Assembly (NCBI RefSeq): GCF_001310225.1
Contig: NZ_CP012898.1
Span: forward strand, 3,652,001-3,716,000
Length of the DNA stretch: 64,000 nt
Direction: 5' to 3'
Source: Pseudalgibacter alginicilyticus
GTDB taxonomy: Bacteria > Bacteroidota > Bacteroidia > Flavobacteriales > Flavobacteriaceae
Positions 8,784-17,492 of the stretch are shown here, in pieces. The notes below the pieces were generated by a model that had not been told where the DNA came from, searched no databases, and was given only the letters and a program-made list of their open reading frames with translations. The translations under genes were made by a program, and so were the position numbers. Numbering within the stretch: position 1 is the first letter of the stretch; each line of letters begins with the position of its first letter.

Positions 8784-9394
8784 AATGTGCCTATTTTTTG
8801 TCTATATAAACTGTCTAACTCTAATATTTCATCTAAATGGGCACGTTTTTGCCTATTGCTTATAGCGTTTTGATTGATTCCAATCATATCTCCTAATTCA
8901 CTTTGCAATGCATCAGGGTGCTCTATGCTTAGTTTTACAATTTCAGCTGAATTTACGGTCCAATGATCCATAACAATAAGAGCTAATTTAAAGTATAAAT
9001 TCAGGGAGTTGTTTAGTTTATTATTAGTGGTTTTTATACTTAAGTTAAGTTTTTCTTTTTTTAAAATATCAAGTGTTTCTCCAGAAAATACATAGGCATC
9101 TCCATTAGATTCAGACACCTTGTTGGCTGTATAGGTTTTTGAGCCCAAACCTATGGCTATACGTACATCCAAACCTTTAATAGTTTTAACACAAGCTTTT
9201 ATATAAACAGCAGCTCTAAAGCTATTTTGGTAGTCTTCAATTTCTAATTGAAAACTATCACCTCGATATATTTCCCAATTTGATTTGTTGGGATTTAAAA
9301 AGGTTAATGCCTTTTTTAGTGTATTCATCCATATCTCAGGATTAGACTGGGTTCTAGATTTTATAATGTCGCCTGTTATAATACTGGTTGTCAT
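8780..9394 (-). CDS. SatD-like protein with C-terminal helix-turn-helix-like segment
   Basis: A 204-residue soluble protein. ITGDIIKSR at residues 6-14 and YRGDSFQLEIED near residue 43 are the paired motifs of the SatD family; their spacing recalls the palm motifs of nucleotidyl cyclases (my inference). Near residues 164-181, ELGDMIGINQNAISNRQ has the rhythm of a helix-turn-helix. That fits the three operator-like repeats immediately upstream of its start, so it may be self-regulating. It overlaps the DUF3307 gene by four bases. The activity is not established. Confidence 0.68.
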   Translation of the reverse strand: MTTSIITGDIIKSRTQSNPEIWMNTLKKALTFLNPNKSNWEIYRGDSFQLEIEDYQNSFRAAVYIKACVKTIKGLDVRIAIGLGSKTYTANKVSESNGDAYVFSGETLDILKKEKLNLSIKTTNNKLNNSLNLYFKLALIVMDHWTVNSAEIVKLSIEHPDALQSELGDMIGINQNAISNRQKRAHLDEILELDSLYRQKIGTL

Positions 9395-9396
9395 AA

Positions 9397-9472
9397 TATC
9401 ATGTTTTTAGGTGATAAACAAATATATCACGTATTTAAGTGATAAACAAATATATCATGCTTTTAAATGATG
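9397..9472. promoter_or_regulatory. Three tandem operators overlapping the satD promoter
   Basis: Three copies of TATCAY-N8-RTGATR occur at 9397-9416, 9425-9444 and 9453-9472, with an exact period of 28 bases. The middle copy is a perfect inverted repeat TATCAC/GTGATA. On the minus strand the segments between copies read TATATTTG at 9426-9419 and again at 9454-9447. The first is a consensus -7 box; TTTG of the second falls exactly 20 bases upstream of it and can serve as the -33 box. The operators therefore cover the promoter. The repeat is seen; repression is inferred. Confidence 0.75.
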
Positions 9473-9482
9473 TATTGAAGTC

Positions 9483-10865
9483 TTATTCACCTTTAGCACG
9501 TTTTATAAAAGCTTCAGGTAATGATTTTTTTGCTTTGGCTCCTAATTTTTTTATTTTTTCTACACTTGAAATAAGGTTGCCTCTGCCTTCAACAAGCTTA
9601 TTCATGGCTGAAGAATAATCACTTTTTGCAGCATCAATTTTTTTTCCAACACCTGTTAAATCGGTAACTAAGCCTTCAAATTTATCATAAAGTGCACCTG
9701 CTTGCCTTGCAATTTCAATAGCATTTTGTTGCTGTTTTTCGTTATTCCACATGGTATCAATGGTACGAAGCGTTGCTAATAATGTGGAAGGAGTAACTAT
9801 AACAATGTTTTTTTCAAAGGCTTTATTATAAATGCTATTATCATCATTAACAACAACGGCAAAAGCGGGTTCAATTGGAATAAACATTAATACAAAATCA
9901 GGTGACTCTATATCGTATAAATCTTGGTAGTTTTTTTCAGAAAGTTGATCTACATGCCTTTTAACAGAATTAACATGAGCTTTTAGAAATAGAGGTTTAT
10001 CGTCATCGTCTGCATTAACCAGTCGCTCATAATCAGTTAAAGATACCTTGCTGTCAATGATCATTTTTTTGCCATCAGGAAGGTGTAAAACCACATCGGG
10101 TAGTACGCGAGAACCGTTTTCTAAAGTAAAACTTTGCTGAACAAAGTATTCCCTATCTTTTTCTAAACCAGATTTTTCTAAAACACGTTCTAAAACCAAT
10201 TCGCCCCAATTTCCCTGCATTTTGCTATCGCCTTTCAGTGCTCTTGTAAGGTTGGTAGTTTCTTTAGTCATTTGCTGATTTAAGTCTTTTAAGCCTAAAA
10301 GTTGCTCCTTTAAAGCTGAATGCATACTAATGCTTTCCTTTTGAGTTAAGTCAACCTTTTCTTCAAAGGTTTTAATTTTTTCTTGAAGTGGAGTTAAAAT
10401 ATTTTTAATATTTTCTTTATTTTGTTCGGTGAATTTATTGGATTTTTCTTCTAAAATTTTATTAGCTAACAATTCAAAATCTTTACGTAATTGTTCTTGG
10501 CGTTCTTCTATTTCGGCATCTCGCTTTAAATTAAGTTGTTGCAGATTTTCAAATTCAGTATTTTTTCTGGTTAATTCTGAATTTAGAAACTCTTTTTCGC
10601 GACGAATTTCTTCGCGTTCACTTTCTATTTTGGAAATGGTTTCTTTTAAGTCAGTAATTTGGGTATTAAAATTTTGATTTTGTTTAATAGTTTCAACTTC
10701 ATGCAATTGTTTAAAATCAGTTAACTGTTGCTGTAAATTAGTATTGCGTTCTTCAAGCGTACTTTTTTCACTTTTACTTTTAAGTTTATTGAATAGCATG
10801 CCTAAATAAGCACCAATACCTGCGGAAATAATAATAGTTAGAATTGTTATAAAGCTGTCGTTCAT
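9483..10865 (-). CDS. rmuC: DNA recombination protein RmuC homologue
   Basis: A 460-residue protein with an N-terminal membrane anchor (about residues 5-25) and a long coiled coil rich in Glu, Lys and Gln (about 30-215). The RmuC core (about 215-420) contains GNWGELVLERVLEKSGL, VLPDVVLHLPDGKKMIIDSKVSL and FVLMFIPIEPAFA. The core belongs to the PD-(D/E)XK nuclease superfamily; PDVV and DSKV match the expected Asp and Lys positions. In E. coli, RmuC limits recombination at inverted repeats. Length and domain order are normal. It lies upstream of the SatD operon in the same direction but is separated from it by that operon's own promoter. Confidence 0.9.
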   Translation of the reverse strand: MNDSFITILTIIISAGIGAYLGMLFNKLKSKSEKSTLEERNTNLQQQLTDFKQLHEVETIKQNQNFNTQITDLKETISKIESEREEIRREKEFLNSELTRKNTEFENLQQLNLKRDAEIEERQEQLRKDFELLANKILEEKSNKFTEQNKENIKNILTPLQEKIKTFEEKVDLTQKESISMHSALKEQLLGLKDLNQQMTKETTNLTRALKGDSKMQGNWGELVLERVLEKSGLEKDREYFVQQSFTLENGSRVLPDVVLHLPDGKKMIIDSKVSLTDYERLVNADDDDKPLFLKAHVNSVKRHVDQLSEKNYQDLYDIESPDFVLMFIPIEPAFAVVVNDDNSIYNKAFEKNIVIVTPSTLLATLRTIDTMWNNEKQQQNAIEIARQAGALYDKFEGLVTDLTGVGKKIDAAKSDYSSAMNKLVEGRGNLISSVEKIKKLGAKAKKSLPEAFIKRAKGE

Positions 10866-10967
10866 TTTTAGATAAGAAATTTATCAAATATAATTTTTTA
10901 GTTTGAAGATTGATGTAAGAAAGATACAGTTTTTAAAACACTGTAAAATACAATTAAAAATAGGGTG

Positions 10968-11762
10968 TTATTTTTTCACCCGAAAACTCCCTGTTCCTTT
11001 ATCAAAAATGATTAAATCTTTAGGGAAAAGGGTTTCAAAAACACCTTGTTCTATAAGTTTACAAGGTTGGCCTGAAACCACATTGTTGGGAGTCATAACA
11101 ATTAAAGTATCGCATAATTGAATTGCCAAATCTATTTCGTGTGATGAAAATAAAATAGTTTTGTTAGTGTCTTTTGCCAGTTTTTGAAGTAATTTTAAAA
11201 TATAGGCTTTGTGGTACATATCCAAATGCGTGGTAGGCTCATCTAGAATAATCAAATCGGTATTTTGAACCAAGGCACGCGTTATTAATGCTTTTTGTAG
11301 CTGCCCATCACTAAGTTCAAAACATTTTTTATGCTTTAAATTTTCAATGTTGGTTTGCTGTAAGGCTTTGTTGATGATGGTTAAATCATTTTCCGTTAAG
11401 TTGCCTACCCAATTGGTATATGGTTGCCTGCCCAATGCTACCAATTCAAAAACCGAAAGGTTTTTTGAGGCAATTTGCTCCGTCAATACCAAACTCATTA
11501 CTTTTGCTAAATCAATATCGGAGTGTTTTATAATACTTTTATTGTTGATAAAGATATGCCCGTTTAATGGTTTTTGCACATTAGTTAATGTGCGTAAAAG
11601 TGTAGATTTTCCAATACCATTAGCGCCAATCAACCCAACTAATTCGCCTTTTTTTAGTTGAATTTGGATGTTTGAAGACACCATTGTTTTTTCTTTTTTA
11701 GTGGCATAACCTATTGCTAAGTTTTCAGTTTTTAAGATGATATGATTGGTGTTGTCTGTCAT
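10968..11762 (-). CDS. btuD: Cobalamin/iron ABC transporter ATP-binding protein (BtuD/FecE type)
   Basis: A 264-residue ATPase of the FecCD/BtuCD class. Walker A is GANGIGKST (about residues 43-51), the signature is LSDGQLQKA, Walker B is LIILDEPT, and SSHE supplies the switch His. The signature LSDGQ departs from the usual LSGGQ. The gene ends a minus-strand set btuF-btuC-btuD; its start is 5 bases from the btuC stop. B12 as substrate is inferred from the divergent riboswitch-controlled BtuB/BtuG genes. Ferric siderophore or haem remains possible on family grounds alone. Confidence 0.85.
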   Translation of the reverse strand: MTDNTNHIILKTENLAIGYATKKEKTMVSSNIQIQLKKGELVGLIGANGIGKSTLLRTLTNVQKPLNGHIFINNKSIIKHSDIDLAKVMSLVLTEQIASKNLSVFELVALGRQPYTNWVGNLTENDLTIINKALQQTNIENLKHKKCFELSDGQLQKALITRALVQNTDLIILDEPTTHLDMYHKAYILKLLQKLAKDTNKTILFSSHEIDLAIQLCDTLIVMTPNNVVSGQPCKLIEQGVFETLFPKDLIIFDKGTGSFRVKK

Positions 11763-11766
11763 TATT

Positions 11767-12792
11767 TTAAAACATCATTTTTCGTTTCCTAACCAATAAC
11801 CAAATTACTACAGGTGCTCCTACTAAAGATGTTATAGCATTAATAGGCAATGTGTAATCAGTGTTTGGCAGTTGTGCAATAGTGTCGCAAATAAGCATTA
11901 TAATAGCGCCTAATAAAAATACGGCTGGCAATAATATTTTATGACTAGAGGTGTTAAAAATTTGTCTGGTAATATGTGGAACGGCTAAGCCTATAAAAGC
12001 AATTGGACCAGCAAAGGCAGTTATGGTACCTGCTAATAAACTGGTGGCTGCAATTATTAATAATCGACTTTGTTTGATATTTAAACCTAAACTTTTTGCA
12101 TAATTTTCGCCAAGCAATAGCGTGTTTAACGTTTTTATAGATGCAATACTTAGAATGATACCTAAGCTGTAAATAAGACATAAAATAAATAAGTCTTCCC
12201 ATGATAAATTACCAAGACTTCCAAAGCCCCAAAATATATATTGTTGCAATTGTTCAGCAGAACCAAAATAGGAAAGTACACTAACAATAGCAGATGTTAT
12301 GCTTGCAAACATAAGCCCGATAATAAGTATGGCCATAGTGTCGCGTACTTTTATAGATACCATCATAACGGCTAGTAATACTATAAAGCTCCCCAAACTT
12401 GCAGCTATTGTTACGCCCCATTTTGAAATGAAAAGAGAAGCAAAAGCACTGCTAAAAATTCCAGAGCCCAAAATAATTAAGGCAACACCTAAACTTGCTC
12501 CAGAGCTAATACCTAAAACAAAAGGCCCAGCCAATGGATTTCTAAATAAGGTTTGCATGAGTAAACCTGAAATACCCAAACCAGACCCTACAATAATTGC
12601 GGTAAGTGACTTAGGTAATCTGTAATTTAATATAATGTGTTGCCAAGTGTCTTGCTCGGTTGGATTTCCAATAAGGCTATTAAAAACATCTTTAAGAGGG
12701 ATATTTACAGAACCTAAACTAATGTTCATAAAAAAACATAATATCAAGAATATAATGAGTAATGAAAATGAATATTTATAATCTTTGGTCAT
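11767..12792 (-). CDS. btuC: Cobalamin/iron ABC transporter permease (BtuC/FecCD type)
   Basis: A 341-residue inner-membrane permease with about ten helices. The FecCD signatures are visible: RLPKSLTAIIVGSGLGISG, LMQTLFRNPLAGPFVLGISSGA, and GPIAFIGLAVPHITR (the coupling-helix region that contacts the ATPase). Length is normal for BtuC (about 330). It sits between btuF and btuD with short gaps, which defines an import cassette. Substrate assignment to B12 comes from context, not from residues in the permease. Confidence 0.87.
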   Translation of the reverse strand: MTKDYKYSFSLLIIFLILCFFMNISLGSVNIPLKDVFNSLIGNPTEQDTWQHIILNYRLPKSLTAIIVGSGLGISGLLMQTLFRNPLAGPFVLGISSGASLGVALIILGSGIFSSAFASLFISKWGVTIAASLGSFIVLLAVMMVSIKVRDTMAILIIGLMFASITSAIVSVLSYFGSAEQLQQYIFWGFGSLGNLSWEDLFILCLIYSLGIILSIASIKTLNTLLLGENYAKSLGLNIKQSRLLIIAATSLLAGTITAFAGPIAFIGLAVPHITRQIFNTSSHKILLPAVFLLGAIIMLICDTIAQLPNTDYTLPINAITSLVGAPVVIWLLVRKRKMMF

Positions 12793-12842
12793 GTTTTCTT
12801 GAGCCTTTTCAAGTGTTTAAATCGTTAAAACTGTTTGTGTTG

Positions 12843-14021
12843 TTATTCTAAACGTTTAAAAAAATAGGGTTCGTAATCTTGTAACAATTCTGGGTGGCAA
12901 ATTTTTATAAGGTCTTTAAGCACGATATCTGGCCTTGTCATTCCTAATTCATAATATATAACACCACCTGAGGCACCTGTGGTATTAGTAAATGAATAAA
13001 CAGTTTTGTTTTCAAATGCTTTAAACATAGCATGTTGGTTATTAGCATTTTTTAAGATTTCCAAATTAGAGTAATTTGATGGGTTTAACCAAATGTCAGC
13101 ATCTTTTGCTTTTACAAAAACCGATTCAAAATTTAGTTTCAAGCTCCCAGATCCTTCAGTGTCTTTCCATAAATAATGAGTATTAGCATCTTTAAAGAGC
13201 TGGGCTTCTGTACTGGTTCCGTTTGGCAAATACCAAACATCACTGTGCATAGCACCACTTAAAATAGTGGGTTGTATTTTTACATTTTTAGCTATTTTTT
13301 TAGCCATTAAATAGTTGTGTTCTATTTTGTTGAAAATGGAATCGGCTTCTTTTTCTTTGTTAAAAATAGCTCCAAAAAATTTAATCCATTCTGCTTTTGC
13401 TAATGGAGAATTTTCAACCCAATCACCATTGAAAATTACAGGGATTCCTGATTTTTTAATGATTTCAAAGGAACGATTATTCCCATCAATACCAAAGCCG
13501 ACAACAACATCTGGATTTAGCTCCAACAAAATTTCAGTGTTTAAACCTTCGTTTTTACCAAGTTCTTTAACCTTTCCATCATCAATTCGTTGTCTTATTT
13601 TTTCAGAAGAAATATAGTCGATTCCTGGAAACCCAATTAAAGTGTTTTCAACATTTAAAAGGTCTAAGGCAGGAATGTGTGTGGTGGATGTAACAACAAC
13701 TTTTTCAATGGGAGTTGTAATAATGCCATCATACTCATTTTTTAAAAAACTTGTTTTGGCAGCATTTTCCTTATTGATTAAAACGTAGCGATAATTTTTT
13801 TCAGTATTTGGCCATGGGTTTTTTATATCTATAATTTTATAGGTATTATAATCTACCACAGAAAACCCTTTGGCATACTTTAATGTTATTGTTTTTCCAT
13901 GTACAATTTCTGTAGGCAGCTCTTTTGGCTTGTTTTTACAATTAAAAATAATTAAAAACAGAAAAATGCATTTTAAGTTATTAGTCCTTATGTAACTTAA
14001 GTAGCTAGTTGTTTTTGTCAT
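12843..14021 (-). CDS. btuF: Cobalamin ABC transporter substrate-binding lipoprotein (BtuF type)
   Basis: A 392-residue lipoprotein with lipobox LIIFNC near residue 28. It is a class III periplasmic binding protein: two lobes with a long linking helix, and the typical LLELNPDVVVGFG segment near residue 165. It would hand substrate to the BtuC/BtuD pair encoded immediately downstream. It is longer than E. coli BtuF (266) because of an N-terminal extension of about 60 residues before the first lobe, as in many Bacteroidetes relatives. The gene diverges from the riboswitch operon; no second riboswitch is visible before it. Confidence 0.83.
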   Translation of the reverse strand: MTKTTSYLSYIRTNNLKCIFLFLIIFNCKNKPKELPTEIVHGKTITLKYAKGFSVVDYNTYKIIDIKNPWPNTEKNYRYVLINKENAAKTSFLKNEYDGIITTPIEKVVVTSTTHIPALDLLNVENTLIGFPGIDYISSEKIRQRIDDGKVKELGKNEGLNTEILLELNPDVVVGFGIDGNNRSFEIIKKSGIPVIFNGDWVENSPLAKAEWIKFFGAIFNKEKEADSIFNKIEHNYLMAKKIAKNVKIQPTILSGAMHSDVWYLPNGTSTEAQLFKDANTHYLWKDTEGSGSLKLNFESVFVKAKDADIWLNPSNYSNLEILKNANNQHAMFKAFENKTVYSFTNTTGASGGVIYYELGMTRPDIVLKDLIKICHPELLQDYEPYFFKRLE

Positions 14022-14050
14022 GCGGATTAGATTTGATAAAATTTATTATC

Positions 14051-14158
14051 ATGAGAAATGGGTCAAATTTAATAATATATATAGTAGCAGGAATAATAAT
14101 ACTTCATTTTTTAATAGGCATCATTTTTCTTGTTTATAAGTTTGCCAAAAAAAAATGA
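14051..14158 (+). CDS. Possible 35-residue single-helix membrane protein
   Basis: An ATG-to-TGA frame of 36 codons encodes a short hydrophilic start, one membrane helix (IIYIVAGIIILHFLIGIIFLVYK within residues 8-30, too long to be chance in AT-rich DNA but not proof) and a basic end FAKKK, giving a clear inside-positive anchor. It lies between the divergent btuF and the riboswitch. It is too short to classify. I judge it real on topology alone. Confidence 0.4.
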   Translation: MRNGSNLIIYIVAGIIILHFLIGIIFLVYKFAKKK

Positions 14159-14189
14159 TTTTTATCACATTTCGTCCTAACATTTATAA

Positions 14190-14197
14190 TTACTTTC
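14190..14197 (+). promoter_or_regulatory. Candidate -7 box of the riboswitch operon
   Basis: TACTTTCG departs by one base from TAnnTTTG and lies about 11 bases before the start of the cobalamin aptamer, where the promoter is expected. The -33 element is not clear. Confidence 0.35.
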
Positions 14198-14205
14198 GCA
14201 TAGAA

Positions 14206-14440
14206 ATTTGGTTCGAGATACGTTACCTTAAAAAATATTTAAGGTATTAATTCGATTAAAAGGGAATCTGGTGCAATAATTTTATTAATTCCAGAACTGT
14301 TCCCGCAACTGTAAGTTTATGCTGAAATTATTTCAGTACTTCATTAGAAGATGTTATTAACTTCAATACCACTGGCTTTTGCTGGGAAGGTGAAATAACA
14401 TAAAAACAAGTCAGGAGACCTGCCTAATTTCTTAATAATT
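14206..14440 (+). ncRNA. Cobalamin (B12) riboswitch aptamer
   Basis: The conserved core is directly visible. AAAAGGGAATCTGGTGCAA (14259 onward) is followed by TTCCAGAACTGTTCCCGCAACTGTAA, then the helical arm ending CCACTGG...TGCTGGGAAGG, and finally AAGTCAGGAGACCTGCC near 14408-14424. This is the B12-box order of the AdoCbl/cobalamin riboswitch class. It precedes the BtuB-like gene and is expected to lower its expression when cobalamin is plentiful. Confidence 0.95.
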
Positions 14441-14443
14441 AAT

Positions 14444-14462
14444 GACTTTCGGGTTAAAAGTC
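14444..14462 (+). promoter_or_regulatory. Expression-platform hairpin of the riboswitch
   Basis: GACTTT and AAAGTC form a six-pair stem around CGGGTTA, ending eight bases before the ATG at 14471. There is no T-run after it, so control of translation start is more likely than termination. The hairpin is seen; its switching role is inferred. Confidence 0.55.
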
Positions 14463-14470
14463 TTGAGTTT

Positions 14471-16306
14471 ATGAAATATACTATTGGTATCCTATTTTTT
14501 TATGTTTTTAGTGGACATGTCTTACATGCTCAAATAGATTCTCTTACTGTATTGGGTACGGTTCACCTTGTTAAATATAGAATTAAAGATTCTGTGTATA
14601 CTACTAATGTACGTGTTTTAAATGATAGTGTATTAAAACAAAATCAAGCCTCTTTAACCAATCTTTTAAATTATAACAGTACAGTCTATTTTAAGGAAAA
14701 CGGATTAGGGATGGTGTCATCCCCATCTTTTCGAGGTACTACAGCATCACAAACGGCTGTATTATGGAATGGTATTAGTATAAATTCACAAACTACAGGA
14801 CAAACAGATTTTAATACTATAAATACAAGAGGTTTTAATAAAATTGAAATCAAAGCAGGAGGTTCAAGTGTAGCAGACGGAAGTGGCGCCATAGGGGGAA
14901 GTATAAACTTAGTAAATGAATTGGTTTATGATTCAGGTTTTAATAATGAACTATTTACTAATTATGGTGAATTTAATACTTATGGAGTAGATTATCGGAC
15001 CACGTATAGTACAAAAAAAGTAAGCTTACTGTTAGGAGTGGCAAAAACGGGGTCAGACAATGATTATCCTTACATGAATACCAATAGGATAAATATAAAT
15101 GGGCAATATCAAAATACAAACGTCAGCTTTGCTTTAGGAAACAAGTTAGATGCAAAAAACACACTAAATATTCATGCTAATATTTATAAAGGGCGCAGAA
15201 ATTTTTCTGTACCAACTCCAAACGCATTAAAAACGAAATATTTTGATTTTAATACCCGCTCGCTTATAGAGTGGACAAGTGTTTTTGGAAAACTCAAATC
15301 TAATTTAAAATTAGCAACTACTACCGAAGAATATAGATACTTTGCAAATATTGATAGCGATTTTTATACTTCAGGTAATGTAGAGAGCTTTATTGCAAAA
15401 TACCGAATTAATTATCCTTTTCTTAAAAACATGCTATTTTCCACAGGGTTAGATTATACTCAAAATAACGGACGTGGTTCTGATATTGATAACGAAAAAC
15501 GCAATTTAGGAGCTGTATTAGTTAGTTTAAAACATGTGGTTTCTAAATCTGTTTTGTACGAAATAAATTTAAGACAAGAAACCAATGAAGATTATGGAAA
15601 TCCGTTCTTGTATTCTGCGGGTTTTAGAACAGATATAACGGATTTTTATCAGCTAAAATTAAACACGTCTAAAAATTTTAGAATCCCTACTTATAATGAT
15701 TTGTATTGGCAAGGCTTAGGCAATCTAAATTTAAAACCTGAGGAATCTTATCAGGGAGAAATAAGCAATAACTTTTACACTAAAAATGCCTCTCTTTTAA
15801 TAACAGGATATTACAATTCTGTAAAAAATCTATTGCATTGGGTGCCTGATAATTTTGGAATATTTAGACCAGAAAACACCAATAAAGTTGAAATTTATGG
15901 TGTAGAGGCTTTGATAACTTTAAATAAAAAAATAGGATATCATGCTTTAAGTTTTTCAGGAACTTATGCTTATACGGTTTCCAAAAATGAAGAAACGGGT
16001 CATCAATTAATTTATGTGCCTTATCACAAATTTACAACCGCTTTTGGTTATACTTATAAAAACTTTTCAGGATACTATCAATACCTTAATAATGACGAAG
16101 TTTTTACAACTACCGATAATACTATCGAGCATATTTTAGATAGTTATATGGTTGCCAATTTAGGCGTAGAATATGCTATTGGCAAACAACACAAATACAA
16201 AATAGGGGCACAGGTGTTAAACTTGTGGAATGAATCCTACGAAAGTGTTTTAAACCGTCCTATGCCAGGGAGGAATTTTAATTTTTATATCAATTTAAAA
16301 TTTTAG
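14471..16306 (+). CDS. btuB: TonB-dependent outer-membrane cobalamin receptor (BtuB type)
   Basis: A 611-residue outer-membrane receptor with signal peptide ending VLHAQ near residue 20. The plug domain (about 45-160) contains SFRGTTASQTAVLWNGISINS and KIEIKAGGSSVADGSGAIGGSINLVNEL, standard TonB-plug motifs. The rest alternates as beta-barrel strands and ends in NFNFYINLKF, with the terminal Phe required for barrel insertion. Length matches E. coli BtuB (594 mature) rather than the large SusC group. B12 specificity is supported by the riboswitch directly upstream and by the following BtuG-like genes. The next gene starts 4 bases after its stop. Confidence 0.92.
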   Translation: MKYTIGILFFYVFSGHVLHAQIDSLTVLGTVHLVKYRIKDSVYTTNVRVLNDSVLKQNQASLTNLLNYNSTVYFKENGLGMVSSPSFRGTTASQTAVLWNGISINSQTTGQTDFNTINTRGFNKIEIKAGGSSVADGSGAIGGSINLVNELVYDSGFNNELFTNYGEFNTYGVDYRTTYSTKKVSLLLGVAKTGSDNDYPYMNTNRININGQYQNTNVSFALGNKLDAKNTLNIHANIYKGRRNFSVPTPNALKTKYFDFNTRSLIEWTSVFGKLKSNLKLATTTEEYRYFANIDSDFYTSGNVESFIAKYRINYPFLKNMLFSTGLDYTQNNGRGSDIDNEKRNLGAVLVSLKHVVSKSVLYEINLRQETNEDYGNPFLYSAGFRTDITDFYQLKLNTSKNFRIPTYNDLYWQGLGNLNLKPEESYQGEISNNFYTKNASLLITGYYNSVKNLLHWVPDNFGIFRPENTNKVEIYGVEALITLNKKIGYHALSFSGTYAYTVSKNEETGHQLIYVPYHKFTTAFGYTYKNFSGYYQYLNNDEVFTTTDNTIEHILDSYMVANLGVEYAIGKQHKYKIGAQVLNLWNESYESVLNRPMPGRNFNFYINLKF

Positions 16307-16309
16307 ACT

Positions 16310-17392
16310 ATGAAAACATCATTTTACAAGTGTATTAGCATGCTGTTTATTCTTTTTGTTATATCAATATCCTGTACTAGCGAGGATCGTGATTATATAG
16401 CGCCTTTGCCAGAAGGGGACTATAGTCAGGGTGTTTTTATTTTAAATGAAGGAGGCTACGGGTATTCAAATGCTTCTGTTTCTTTTTTAGATGTTGACGG
16501 TCAGGATTATAGTTCAATATTTTCAGGCGTCAATCAAATGACTTTAGGAGATGTAGCACAGAGTATAGGCTTGTATGGAGATAATGCTTATATAGTGGTT
16601 AATAATTCGGCTACTATAGAAATAGTAAATCGTTATACTTTTGAATATATAACCACTGTTTCAAGTGATATTATGAATCCACGTTATATTGCTTTTGAAG
16701 GTAATAAAGGTTATATTACTAATTGGGGAGATCCCAATAATGTAGCGGATGATTACGTAGCGGTTTTGAACTTAGAAACTCATTTGGTGGAAGATAAAAT
16801 ACCAGTTGTTGAGGGGCCGGAAAAATTACTGATATATGATGGAACGTTATATGTTGCACATAAAGGAGGTTATGGTTGGGGCCATACCATTAGCGTAATA
16901 GATTTACTTACTAAAAATGTAACGAGTAGCATACCTGTTGGAGATGTGCCAGACGATATGTTAATTGATGATGGCAAACTTTATGTGATTAGCTCAGGAA
17001 AAGGAGATTATACTTTAGACGAAACACCGGGAATGCTTCATAAAATAAATATTTCTGATAATAGTATAGAAAAAACTCTCACATTTCCAGAAAAAAGACA
17101 TCCTCGTTTTTTAGATATAAATAATGAAATGCTATACTACACTATAGATAACGAAGTATATACAATAAGTACTGATGATTTTGTATTATCTGAAACCCCT
17201 TTGTTTTCACCAGAAGATGATGGTTTAGACTTATTGTATGGCTTTAAAATACATAACGATATTATTTACTTGGCAGATGCAAAAGATTATGTGTCAAAAG
17301 GAGCCGTTTTTATGTACAACCTTAGGGGCCTACTACAAAATACATTTTTAGTTCAAATCATTCCAAATTCATTTTATTTTAATAACATATAA
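16310..17392 (+). CDS. btuG: BtuG-like surface lipoprotein, beta-propeller (DUF5074/YncE type)
   Basis: A 360-residue lipoprotein with lipobox ISISC (Cys22) followed by TSEDRD, a surface-export type of acidic tail. The body (about 40-355) is a repeat of about 45-residue beta-propeller blades; NEGGYGYSNASVSFLD, NNSATIEIVNRYTFEYI, ITNWGDPNN and VPDDMLIDDGKLYVISSG are typical. Bacteroides BtuG binds B12 at the cell surface and caps BtuB; domain type and position in this riboswitch operon match. Direct B12 binding by this copy is inferred. The gene is spaced 3 bases from btuB. Confidence 0.82.
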   Translation: MKTSFYKCISMLFILFVISISCTSEDRDYIAPLPEGDYSQGVFILNEGGYGYSNASVSFLDVDGQDYSSIFSGVNQMTLGDVAQSIGLYGDNAYIVVNNSATIEIVNRYTFEYITTVSSDIMNPRYIAFEGNKGYITNWGDPNNVADDYVAVLNLETHLVEDKIPVVEGPEKLLIYDGTLYVAHKGGYGWGHTISVIDLLTKNVTSSIPVGDVPDDMLIDDGKLYVISSGKGDYTLDETPGMLHKINISDNSIEKTLTFPEKRHPRFLDINNEMLYYTIDNEVYTISTDDFVLSETPLFSPEDDGLDLLYGFKIHNDIIYLADAKDYVSKGAVFMYNLRGLLQNTFLVQIIPNSFYFNNI

Positions 17393-17492
17393 TTAATTCT
17401 AACGTACTTATGATATGCCCATAAGTCAATAAAAAAACAAGCTGAAGATGATAAAAAAGGCATGCTCATCTTTAAATAAATAATAGAAAATT

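Noticed and set aside
14022-14190. A second cobalamin riboswitch for the minus-strand btuFCD genes
   Set aside because: No B12-box or aptamer core is visible on the minus strand in this gap.
17400-17480. Inverted repeats ACTTAT/ATAAGT and AAGATGA/TCATCTT between the two BtuG-like genes as a terminator
   Set aside because: The stems are weak and lack a T-run; at most a minor attenuator or mRNA-processing site.
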